Source: a virus. Taken from it: 29,049 bases of DNA. Below, piece after piece: positions 8,915 through 16,161 of this stretch. The notes below the pieces were generated by a model. That model was not told the origin of the DNA and did not search any database. It saw only the letters and a list, made by a program, of their open reading frames with translations. The position numbers and the translations under genes are program-made. Numbering within the stretch: position 1 is the stretch's first letter; every line of letters starts with the position of its first letter. The stretch is from IMG/VR virus record IMGVR_UViG_3300031656_000023, positions 1 to 29,049 of that record; one strand, given 5' to 3'.

Positions 8915-10629
8915 TATACTTCTGGTCCTCCACCTAATGTATTTAGCTCATCCATGCCTGCGTCGCCACCGTCGGGCATTTCGCCTAGTCCTGGCTCTGC
9001 GGCACCCATATCAATTGGCGCCATACTTACATCTACGCCTGGTTGTGGTCTTACGCCAACTTGTCGTAGATCAGATGATGTAGTATCAGAACTTAAATCG
9101 TCTATGTCTACAGCATTCTCTTCCGCCCAAAGTTCTTCATTTCTAGCAATTTCTTCTTCTGTTAATCCCAAGTACTTCTTGAGTTTAAACTGTGTTGCTA
9201 AGTAAGGGATTCCTTCTAACGCACCAAACAACTGTGTTCGTGCTTGGTCTAATTCTAGTTCTCTATAAGAACTAAAGTTTTGTGGATCTGTAAATGTTAT
9301 GTCAAACAAACTGTTATCAACTGTTACACCACTTGCGGCTAGGAATACTTTAAATTCCTGATTTAAACTTTTAATAATCTGTCTTTGTAGTCTTTCACAG
9401 TATTTGGCAAATCTATATTCTTGAATATATGCTACACCAACCTTGCCATCGTTAAATGGTGCTGATCCGTCGTCTGGTCCAGTAGGTAAGTAACTGCTTG
9501 GTATTCTTAATCCTCTAATAAGTTTATTATTAAAGAATTTTAAATCATCTATTTCGCCTAAGTTATCACCGCCGGGTAAAGTATCAACTTTACTACCACG
9601 ACCGTCTGCCGTTTGAGCAAAGAAGTAATCTTCTAACATACTCATTGGATTGTAACTGCTGTCTGCTACGTTCTGTCCACCACCTGTTTTGTTAGGAATA
9701 CGTTTTTGTTGTACTTCATACTTAACACGTTCTAGATACTGTTGTGCTTTGTGTGGTGGCATATTACCTACGTCAATAAAGAACACACGTCTTTCAGGTG
9801 CTCTGTGAACTCTGTAAATAATAATAGCGTCTTCTAATAATTCTTTTTGTTTAAAGATTTTAAACACAGGGTCTAATATACTGTTACCAAAAGGCCAAGT
9901 TGTTTCCATGCCTTCGCTCATGCTTATGTGTAATACATGTTGTGCGTCAATTGGTACTGCGTTATTAGAGTCTGGTCCAAAGCCGGAACTACTGCTCTTA
10001 AATCCTGAGCTGGCTTGTGGGTTAGTGTAGTCACTCATTATAGCACCTGAACCATATGGTCTCTGTGAGTTAGGTGATACACTGGTTGCCGCTAAATCTT
10101 TTAAATGTAAATCTAAGTTCTTGATAAAGTACTGTTCTATCTTTTTACCGTTACTTTCGTTTACTAACACTTTTTCAATTTGGTAAGGATCGACCCAATA
10201 TAGTTTTTTAGTTTGTGGGTCTCTGATATATACTTGGTCGCCGTACTTAACTGTACTACGGAATATTTTAAATATACGTCTTGGTAATTCATTTAGTTTA
10301 CACCACTTCTGTAAACTTTGCTGTATAACTTTTACTTCTGGTGAACTGGGTTGGTCGTTGTAGTTAATTAAAAATGGTAATTTTGTATCGTCATCTTCTT
10401 GTGTACAAAATTCTGAGATAATATCTAGTGCGGCATTAACTTCTAAATCTCTATCCATCGCATCATATTGATAGTATCGCATAACCCTGTCTGGTGATCC
10501 CTGATAAACCTCAGGTAACCAACTGCTATATCTACTGGCATACATATCAGCATTACCTGACTTGTCTCCAGCAACGCCTGCCGGCAATGCACTATTTTCT
10601 ACGGGGTTAAAGTATTTTTTCCAACTCAT
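8914..10629 (-). CDS. 20: Portal vertex protein, gp20-like
   Basis: 571 residues (T4 gp20: 524). Dodecameric portal through which DNA is packaged and to which the neck attaches. Recognised by MRYYQYDAMDRDLEVNAALD (50-69), the PFGNSILDPVFKIFKQKELL segment, RVHRAPERRVFFIDVGNMPP (conserved portal core) and LRIPSSYLPTG. GGAAGA lies before the ATG. First gene of the capsid operon, behind a late box and an overlapping sigma70-like promoter at 10657-10685. Confidence 0.96.
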   Translation of the reverse strand: MSWKKYFNPVENSALPAGVAGDKSGNADMYASRYSSWLPEVYQGSPDRVMRYYQYDAMDRDLEVNAALDIISEFCTQEDDDTKLPFLINYNDQPSSPEVKVIQQSLQKWCKLNELPRRIFKIFRSTVKYGDQVYIRDPQTKKLYWVDPYQIEKVLVNESNGKKIEQYFIKNLDLHLKDLAATSVSPNSQRPYGSGAIMSDYTNPQASSGFKSSSSGFGPDSNNAVPIDAQHVLHISMSEGMETTWPFGNSILDPVFKIFKQKELLEDAIIIYRVHRAPERRVFFIDVGNMPPHKAQQYLERVKYEVQQKRIPNKTGGGQNVADSSYNPMSMLEDYFFAQTADGRGSKVDTLPGGDNLGEIDDLKFFNNKLIRGLRIPSSYLPTGPDDGSAPFNDGKVGVAYIQEYRFAKYCERLQRQIIKSLNQEFKVFLAASGVTVDNSLFDITFTDPQNFSSYRELELDQARTQLFGALEGIPYLATQFKLKKYLGLTEEEIARNEELWAEENAVDIDDLSSDTTSSDLRQVGVRPQPGVDVSMAPIDMGAAEPGLGEMPDGGDAGMDELNTLGGGPEV

Positions 10630-10656
10630 ATCTATTCTTCCAAAGTTTACTGTTAT

Positions 10657-10685
10657 ATAATACTATATTTATCATATGAAGTCAA
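10657..10685 (-). promoter_or_regulatory. Nested promoters before the portal gene: sigma70-like plus late box
   Basis: Minus strand: TTGACT (10680-10685), a 17-nt spacer, and TATTAT (10657-10662) make a good host-type promoter. The late box GATAAATA (10666-10673) lies within that spacer. The two cannot be occupied together, suggesting a switch from host-type to gp55-type transcription of the head operon. Confidence 0.6.
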
Positions 10686-10713
10686 CCTTTGTGGTTTAAA
10701 TATGATGTGGCTA

Positions 10714-13449
10714 TTAAGTGTTTGCGTTATCGGTGTCTAAAGTTAGCCGAAGACCATTCATTGAATTAATTAAATCATCAATCTTAGATGCTTGATCACC
10801 AAGCATCTTCCTGTTGTCTTCTAAGAATTCTTTGTACTTTTGCGTTAACAGATCTTTCTCTTCTTTGTTAATACCGTCTGTGGCATCAAAGTTTTGGGTT
10901 TTGTCTGCGTTCAGTTGTACGACTAGGTCTTTGAAGAATTTTTGTTCACCATATGTCGCACCCTTGCCTGTTAAGTTTCTCGAGACTCTGTTCATCGCAG
11001 AGGGGGAGTCTACATGGGTGCCATCAAACCGAGTAGCCGGCGACCCGGACCCGGAAAGGCTATCAAAAAGTCCGCGGCCTCCCTCCACTATCAGTTGTGC
11101 TAGGCCTTGGTCCATCTCATCTGGGCCGCCAAAGATTTTACGTCCCCCATCGATCAGGTTTGCAAATTTCGCACCGTCTTTTAACATGGAGGTGGTTTCG
11201 GCGAAATCGTATCCTGCGTCAATCAAAAGTTGTCTTAACACCTCGGATCTTGCATCATAGGTTTCAGCAATAGATACAAAGTCATCTTCAGATAAGTTGT
11301 ACTTTTTCATCAACTTGGCCTTATCTCGTTTGAGTGAAGCACTAAATAATTCTTCACCGTTGTTATATGTGGCTTGGAATGATGCGGCATCGGAGTCGTC
11401 CACACCTAAGTTTGAGGATAGTTTCTTTCTAGACCTACTAATTTTATCCTCGATTGCTTCTCCTATTACAGTACCAGCGTCATATCCCCATGAGTCGACT
11501 GAAAAAGCCGAGTCTTTGTCGCCCGCTCTCATGTAAGCCATTGCCGCTGTTTTGGCGCCCATGCCGGTTGACTCGTATATTTGAATAGAAATCTGGTCCA
11601 TCAAGTTTGAAAAGAAGGTAGATATCTCTCTTGCAACAGTACCATCCAATATTACTTGGCCAAAGCCTGCGCCTAAATCTTCAATTAATTGCACAGTTAT
11701 CTGTTGCAGTTGCTTTCTTGCGTCTGCTTTATCTCCTTGTGTGGCGTCTTTGGCAAAGAACTCATTAACTGTCTGATTCAACTGATTAATGAAGCCATTT
11801 TTTTCTAATACTGCCCCAATTATTGGTAGTTGGTGAACAAAGTCCGTAGCCAGTGTTGCAAATTTAGATACCATTACACCCAGGTTCATATCTTTACCCG
11901 AATTTGATACCCCTAAGAATCCAAACATAAATGTTGACATGGCATTTTCTAATGGTGCTTTCAGCATATCAAAGAATATACTTGCTTGTCCAGATATTAT
12001 TGCTGAGTTTCTTAGGGTGACCCCTTGGTCGTTTAGGTTATTAAATAATGAATCTCTTGCTCTTGCTTCACTGGCAAAGTTTACTGCCAGTATGGCTGTT
12101 TGGTTTCTTGTCATTAAGGCCATTTGTTTTGCTCTATCAAACTCATCGTCACTAGTAGTGCGTAAGTTTTCCATTATATCAGTAATTGTAGAGTCAGTTA
12201 TTTCTCCACTGTTGGCTATATCCTGTTGCGCCATGCTCATGGAACTGACCAATCCAGGGAATACAGTTACAAGGTCTGTAAAGCCTTCATCAAGACCAAC
12301 TGCTCCAGTTATAATAGCATTCACTAACGGCTCAGTTATAGCATTAGCATACGTTGGCGATAGTCCTGCCATTCTAATAGTTAATTTTCTTATACTTGTC
12401 TGTAATGCCGATATACCATCATCGCCTAAATTTCTTGCTCTGGCGGCTATCAGTGTATTAGTTTCGTCGCTTAATTTTGACGCATCATATAATGCTTCAG
12501 CAGAAATACCTGCTACTGCTCCGATTCTTCTTAGTTCACCTGCTACCGAAACAATGTCTCTGGCTAGCTCGTCGCCGCCATGTTCTAATCGCATACCCAT
12601 TCTGGCTCTTATTGATATTTCTCTACCCAGTAACTTGGTTACTTCTTCGTTTGCAAATCCTAGTTCAAAAAGACCGTTTGCTGTATCTATTGTTGCTGTT
12701 CGAAGACTGGCATATCCCTTGGCACCTAATACCATAATTTCTTCCGAGTTTTGCTCTAATGCTTCTGTAAATTCTCGCAAACCTAATCCTGCTCTACTGG
12801 CCTCTGCTGATATATTAACTGAACTCTTTTGAAGTGCGCCAACTAATCCTGCTGTTCCGTTTGTCAAACTGTCATTAAGCAAGTTTAACACTTTGGTAAT
12901 CTGTCTACCTATGGCAAGAGTAAGAGTTGTTGCTACACCAAGAATACCTTTAGCAAATTGATAAACAGCCTTAGTTGCGCCAGCAATCCCATTCATGAAC
13001 ACGCCAAGAAAACTTCGCTTAGTCGCCAAGTCACCCAATGATCCGCCAATGCCTGAATCGGCCGCCTTGCCTTGATTAGACAGTTTGCCCAGATCCTTTA
13101 ATGCCTGAGCATTGCTCATTGTAGCATCAAATAAATCATCTGCGGCTTTTTGGGTCTTGCTTTGATGTTTTTTAGTTTCGTCTTGCGACGTGTTGTCGCC
13201 TTTGTTATCTTTTGTCTGTTGACCTTTTAAATCTTTTATTGCGTCAGTGTTGTTGTCTAATGCCGCTTTCAGCATTGCGCCTAAACCGCCTTTAGCATTA
13301 AGTTTTTTATCTATGGAACCTAATTTTTTATTAATTAAAGCCTGCGTGGCTTCCTTGGCCCAATCAGGTCCAGTAAAGGTAATACTATACTCGTTACCGC
13401 CTCCTGAAGCAGTACCTTTAAAATCCTGTGGTGCTTTACCTTGTGCCAT
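10714..13449 (-). CDS. Tape-measure-like tail protein
   Basis: 911 residues, much longer than T4 gp29 (590). N-terminal 145 residues are Gln/Lys/Asp-rich and low-complexity; residues about 148-190 form a hydrophobic segment (FLGVFMNGIAGATKAVYQFA and onward), typical of tape measures that line the tail tube; the rest is mostly helical. It lies head-to-head with the gp26/gp51-like pair, the hub factors associated in T4 with gp29, which supports the call. The C-terminal part coded at about 10975-11160 is Gly/Ser/Pro-rich and noticeably richer in G+C. AGGAAAG precedes the ATG with a leader of about 69 nt from the late box at 13524. Similarity to known tape measures should be tested by profile search. 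Confidence 0.65.
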   Translation of the reverse strand: MAQGKAPQDFKGTASGGGNEYSITFTGPDWAKEATQALINKKLGSIDKKLNAKGGLGAMLKAALDNNTDAIKDLKGQQTKDNKGDNTSQDETKKHQSKTQKAADDLFDATMSNAQALKDLGKLSNQGKAADSGIGGSLGDLATKRSFLGVFMNGIAGATKAVYQFAKGILGVATTLTLAIGRQITKVLNLLNDSLTNGTAGLVGALQKSSVNISAEASRAGLGLREFTEALEQNSEEIMVLGAKGYASLRTATIDTANGLFELGFANEEVTKLLGREISIRARMGMRLEHGGDELARDIVSVAGELRRIGAVAGISAEALYDASKLSDETNTLIAARARNLGDDGISALQTSIRKLTIRMAGLSPTYANAITEPLVNAIITGAVGLDEGFTDLVTVFPGLVSSMSMAQQDIANSGEITDSTITDIMENLRTTSDDEFDRAKQMALMTRNQTAILAVNFASEARARDSLFNNLNDQGVTLRNSAIISGQASIFFDMLKAPLENAMSTFMFGFLGVSNSGKDMNLGVMVSKFATLATDFVHQLPIIGAVLEKNGFINQLNQTVNEFFAKDATQGDKADARKQLQQITVQLIEDLGAGFGQVILDGTVAREISTFFSNLMDQISIQIYESTGMGAKTAAMAYMRAGDKDSAFSVDSWGYDAGTVIGEAIEDKISRSRKKLSSNLGVDDSDAASFQATYNNGEELFSASLKRDKAKLMKKYNLSEDDFVSIAETYDARSEVLRQLLIDAGYDFAETTSMLKDGAKFANLIDGGRKIFGGPDEMDQGLAQLIVEGGRGLFDSLSGSGSPATRFDGTHVDSPSAMNRVSRNLTGKGATYGEQKFFKDLVVQLNADKTQNFDATDGINKEEKDLLTQKYKEFLEDNRKMLGDQASKIDDLINSMNGLRLTLDTDNANT

Positions 13450-13485
13450 AGATTCACTTTCCTATTAACCATGTACTTTATGATA

Positions 13486-13493
13486 GATAAATA
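13486..13493 (+). promoter_or_regulatory. Late promoter box for the gp26/gp51-like pair
   Basis: GATAAATA on the plus strand; expected start near 13499, leader about 67 nt to the ATG at 13566. It faces the minus-strand box at 13524-13531, so the two transcripts overlap at their 5' ends. Confidence 0.65.
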
Positions 13494-13523
13494 GTTCTAA
13501 CATAGAGTATATCTCGTTACAAG

Positions 13524-13531
13524 TATTTATC
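13524..13531 (-). promoter_or_regulatory. Late promoter box for the tape-measure-like gene
   Basis: GATAAATA on the minus strand; expected start near 13518, leader about 69 nt. It lies inside the transcribed leader of the divergent gp26-like gene. Confidence 0.65.
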
Positions 13532-13565
13532 GATATAATTAAAATATGTTATAATGGAGCAAAGA

Positions 13566-14417
13566 ATGACAGCAAAGAACACATTACAGGATTTTTATAG
13601 ATCCCCTAAACTATATGTAGGCCTACCAAGCGGTGGTGCTTTTTACGACAGCGATGTAATTGACTGGCCAGAGACCAATGAGTTACCAGTGTTAGCAATG
13701 ACACCGAAAGACGACTTAATTGTTCGCAACCCAGACGCATTACTTAACGGCGATGCTGTAATTAGATTGGTTAAAAGTTGTGTACCCAGCATTAAAAAGC
13801 CGGAAGAAATTATTGCTCCTGACATGGAACTGCTATTAGTAGCAATTAGAGCCGCATCAGAATCAAAAAAACAACTCACAGTTGATCATAAATGCGAAAA
13901 GTGTGAGCATGAGATGTCTTTTGATGTTGATCTAGGTTTAGCAGTCCAAGACTTCGAACCAATTGAGGATTTAACTGAGTTTGGTTTACAAAACGGTTTA
14001 ACTATTGGTGTAAAGCCAGCAAACTACTTGTATGCTATTCAAACTGCCAAATCCATGATCGAACAAGCAAACCTACTAGGTAGAATTGCTAACGAAGAAG
14101 CAGATAACGAAGAGCAACGAATTAAAGACATTGGCAATGCGTTTGAAAAAATGGCTAACTTTAATTATAGTGTACTTGTTAATAGTGTTAAATATATAAA
14201 GATACCCGACGTCGAAGAACATGTTGAAGATTTCAAAGAGATTTTAGACTTCATTGATAATGTTGACGCAAATGTTGGTAGAGAAATTACTGAAGCAGTA
14301 GGCAAAATTAACAACGGCGGTATTAACAAAACATACAACGCAAATTGCGAAGAATGTGACGAACCATTTGAAGTACCACTCGACTTCGACCCAGTAAGTT
14401 TTTTCTTAACTTCCTAA
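13566..14417 (+). CDS. 26: Baseplate hub protein, gp26-like (zero-frame product)
   Basis: 283 residues from the ATG at 13566, chosen over the in-frame ATG at 13554 because GGAG (13556-13559) sits 6 nt before it. The segment LNGDAVIRLVKSCVPSIKKPEEI, then a helical part and two Cys pairs, CEKCEHEM and CEECDEPFEVPLDFDP, match the T4 baseplate (gp26) family of tape-measure-associated hub factors; the four Cys could bind zinc. It ends DFDPVSFFLTS, and the two Phe codons lie on a slippery heptamer leading into the -1 frame. Together with the divergent tape-measure-like gene this recalls lambda G/GT, where the frameshift product acts as tail chaperone. Confidence 0.8.
   Translation: MTAKNTLQDFYRSPKLYVGLPSGGAFYDSDVIDWPETNELPVLAMTPKDDLIVRNPDALLNGDAVIRLVKSCVPSIKKPEEIIAPDMELLLVAIRAASESKKQLTVDHKCEKCEHEMSFDVDLGLAVQDFEPIEDLTEFGLQNGLTIGVKPANYLYAIQTAKSMIEQANLLGRIANEEADNEEQRIKDIGNAFEKMANFNYSVLVNSVKYIKIPDVEEHVEDFKEILDFIDNVDANVGREITEAVGKINNGGINKTYNANCEECDEPFEVPLDFDPVSFFLTS
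14399..14405 (+). promoter_or_regulatory. Slippery heptamer T TTT TTC for programmed -1 frameshifting
   Basis: In phase with the gp26-like frame (agT TTT TTC TTA) four codons before its stop. Slipping one base back reads CTT AAC TTC CTA AAT and enters the open -1 frame that ends at 14650, giving a 361-residue fusion instead of 283. A weak hairpin CCTG-AAGACAT-CAGG follows at 14429-14443. Confidence 0.75.
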
Positions 14418-14650
14418 ATAGAGCAGAACCTGAAGACATCAGGGACTATTTGGGATTACTCCAAGAGCAATCGGAACTAATTTCTAGAGGTGTATATGAC
14501 TTGGTTATATATACAGAAGGATCCATTACATTAGCAGAAGCGTGGAGTATCGACGGTGATACTAGACGTGGAGTTATGGATAGTTTTGAAGAGTTTGTTA
14601 AAGCAAAGAATCCAGGCGGTAAAAACGAAATGAAACAAGAGCAGATGTAA
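14405..14650 (+). CDS. 51: gp51-like module reached by -1 frameshift from gp26-like gene
   Basis: 81 residues in the -1 frame (LNFLNRAEPEDIRDYLGLLQ to the end). It has no ATG until codon 59 and no convincing ribosome site: the only early start is TTG at 14450 behind a weak AGGG. Segment VIYTEGSITLAEAWSIDGD has the look of the small hub-assembly factor that follows gp26 in T4 (gene 51, hub assembly catalyst) and of the T part of GT-type tail chaperones. It stops one base before the convergent neighbour's stop. Separate translation from TTG is the alternative. Confidence 0.65.
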   Translation, partial: LNFLNRAEPEDIRDYLGLLQEQSELISRGVYDLVIYTEGSITLAEAWSIDGDTRRGVMDSFEEFVKAKNPGGKNEMKQEQM

Positions 14651-15577
14651 CTATAAGTATAAATCCTGCTCGTCATTGCCATTAAGAAACCTAATATACC
14701 CTTTATAATCCTCATTTAAGTTGTTTAAATGCTCGATATCCATTGATTCCACCTGTGTTATTATGTGTCCGACCTCTGTGTTATCGGTTAATTTACCGAC
14801 TTCTTTTAGATAATTCAGTGTTTTATTGTACGCATTGGCACTCTGAACTTTGTATTTTACCCTATCGTACATAGGTACTTGCTCGTCTTGTTGTAAGTGT
14901 AGCAATGCGTGATTGATATTCCTGTGTAGTACAAGTCTCATCTCGTCGGCCTCGCTTAATACCATGCCTAAGACTGCGTATAAGCCGTTGTCGCCGGTGT
15001 TCTGTGTTAATGTTACTACATGTTCCAGGCCACCAATAGCAGACGTTGTAAGCACTCTATTATAGAACTGAAACCATGACAGTTCATTGCGTATCATTAT
15101 GCCGGCATGGGCAAGGGTTATGGTATACCGCTCCGGCTCAAAATTTCTATCAGCCACATTAAGTAAACAGTAACGGTCATCGTCCTGTACAATAATCCAA
15201 TCGTACTCCGGATCTACATTCATAGTCTTTGCACTATCTATGTCTCCCGGATACAATAGCACTAGTGCTTCATTATCAGTACCGTAGACTTCCTGTAATA
15301 CGTCCTCGCCAAACTTGTTTAACAAGTAAGGAGCACTCGCACACCTAAAAAATTTATTTGCTGTTTCGACACAACACCTACTCACTGCTAACTGGCATTC
15401 TATAAAGTCCTGTACATGTCCATCTATACCACCCATGCTTGTAGGCAAGAGTAGTTTGAATAACCCTAGTTGTTTAAACCGTTGTAAGTTATCTGCGTAA
15501 GTGCTGTTGGTTATTAAGTCACAACTATCTATAAACTTATGTTTTATGTGTAACCAATTATCTTGTACTGGAATCAT
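14651..15577 (-). CDS. Acyl-CoA-dehydrogenase-like protein, reduced form
   Basis: 308 residues. Residues 31-75 read as the N-terminal helical domain of acyl-CoA dehydrogenases and related flavin monooxygenases: FKQLGLFKLLLPTSMGG followed by DFIECQLAVSRCCVETA, then YLLNKFGEDVLQEVYG (84-99). The middle GDIDSAKTM / IIVQDDDRYCLLNV resembles the beta domain, and residues 170-300 are helical as in the C-terminal domain. It is about 75-100 residues shorter than family members, and I see no catalytic-Glu loop, so activity is uncertain. It has its own late box exactly 5 nt upstream of the ATG and no ribosome site. The gene ends back-to-back with the gp51-like frame, without a spacer. Not a known T4 function; role unknown. 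Confidence 0.55.
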   Translation of the reverse strand: MIPVQDNWLHIKHKFIDSCDLITNSTYADNLQRFKQLGLFKLLLPTSMGGIDGHVQDFIECQLAVSRCCVETANKFFRCASAPYLLNKFGEDVLQEVYGTDNEALVLLYPGDIDSAKTMNVDPEYDWIIVQDDDRYCLLNVADRNFEPERYTITLAHAGIMIRNELSWFQFYNRVLTTSAIGGLEHVVTLTQNTGDNGLYAVLGMVLSEADEMRLVLHRNINHALLHLQQDEQVPMYDRVKYKVQSANAYNKTLNYLKEVGKLTDNTEVGHIITQVESMDIEHLNNLNEDYKGYIRFLNGNDEQDLYL

Positions 15578-15582
15578 ATCTA

Positions 15583-15590
15583 TATTTATA
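15583..15590 (-). promoter_or_regulatory. Perfect T4 late promoter TATAAATA, 5 nt from ATG
   Basis: TATAAATA on the minus strand, five bases before the ATG at 15577. As the T4 late box spans about -13 to -6, the predicted first base is the A of the ATG, a leaderless mRNA. A hairpin AGACAC-TTC-GTGTCT (15604-15618) lies just upstream. Confidence 0.7.
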
Positions 15591-15603
15591 TGTTTACTTT
15601 ATT

Positions 15604-16148
15604 AGACACTTCGTGTCTTTGCCAACTTCAAACTTCATTCACTTCGTTTCATGATAGTTTTTGTTTGCAATTTTTTAAAACATTTAAGTTATCAAGTAAC
15701 TTGAGCCATAATTCTCCTTAAGCAAGGAGAAGCATGTCAGGTGTCATCAAGTGAACCATTACCATCTCTAACTCGGGTGCTACTAGGAACCGGTGAGCCT
15801 TCTGTCCCCATACACTACCGTCTCGAATCTCACGGAAGTCTGTATAACGTTGTAGAGTTCTGTTACACAAACTTGTAGGTTGCTTTTTCTCAGTGCCTAC
15901 ATTCTTCTAATACTGTTTGTCGTTTGTTTGTATCTTTGCCGCTATACATCTCCAATTCTCGCACCGGGGCTACCGGATTGTCGAGGAGCCAGATATTCAA
16001 TGCCTCTGTTGGGGCGGGTGTATAGTCCTATGTGGGTGCCGTAATGCGAGTTAGACTTAGCGTCTGTGTGTGCCGTGTTTTTTGTGTTCTTCAGTAATTA
16101 GTTATCGTTTCTCAACGTTGAGTCAAACATTTTGTGAGTTACCCTTAT
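15604..16148. other. 545-nt gap without a convincing gene; possible structured RNA or decayed sequence
   Basis: The only long gap in the window. Both flanking genes carry late boxes at their very start, so the gap is not their leader. All three minus frames give protein-like fragments (for example WLLDNPVAPVRELEMYSGKD and GIEYLAPRQSGSPGARIGD), but none is longer than about 65 codons or has a start with ribosome site. Base composition is balanced (about 47% G+C at 15721-16080, 62% at 15961-16020). Possible stems: TGTAGG/CCTACA (about 15873-15902), CCGGTGAG/CTCACGG with one bulge (about 15790-15835), GCACC/GGTGC (15961-15965 with about 16035-16039), and the palindrome CTCAACGTTGAG (16111-16122). 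No tRNA found. A TTGACT on the minus strand (16121-16126) lacks a good -10 partner. Confidence 0.35.
15712..15731. other. Perfect 8-bp hairpin containing a Shine-Dalgarno sequence on both strands
   Basis: TTCTCCTT-AAGC-AAGGAGAA. Read on plus, AAGGAG precedes ATG at 15734 and a 6-codon frame (MSGVIK); read on minus, AAGGAG precedes an ATG and a 5-codon frame (MAQVT). In each case the ribosome site would be locked in the stem. Could be a translational switch, part of a larger RNA, or chance. Confidence 0.45.
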
Positions 16149-16156
16149 CATAAATA
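16149..16156 (+). promoter_or_regulatory. Late promoter box CATAAATA, 5 nt from ATG
   Basis: Plus strand; five bases (acagc) separate it from the oxygenase ATG at 16162, with no ribosome site, predicting a leaderless transcript as for two other genes here. Confidence 0.65.
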
Positions 16157-16161
16157 ACAGC

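Noticed and set aside
11939-12832. Plus-strand 297-codon frame opposite the tape-measure-like gene
   Set aside because: No ribosome site or recognisable protein; the minus-strand gene has promoter, ribosome site and family-like features.
15604-15618. Hairpin AGACAC-TTC-GTGTCT as terminator
   Set aside because: On neither strand is it followed by a proper T-run (TTTG on plus, AATAAAG on minus).
15810-15840. tRNA-like T-loop ATTCGAG on the minus strand
   Set aside because: The flanking bases do not pair and no acceptor or anticodon arm can be built.
15718-15906. Minus-strand 62-codon frame ending in MTPDMLLLA, and an overlapping frame ending CRH at 15889-16030
   Set aside because: They read like protein but have no start codon with a ribosome site, and other frames of the same DNA look equally protein-like; not called as genes or pseudogene.
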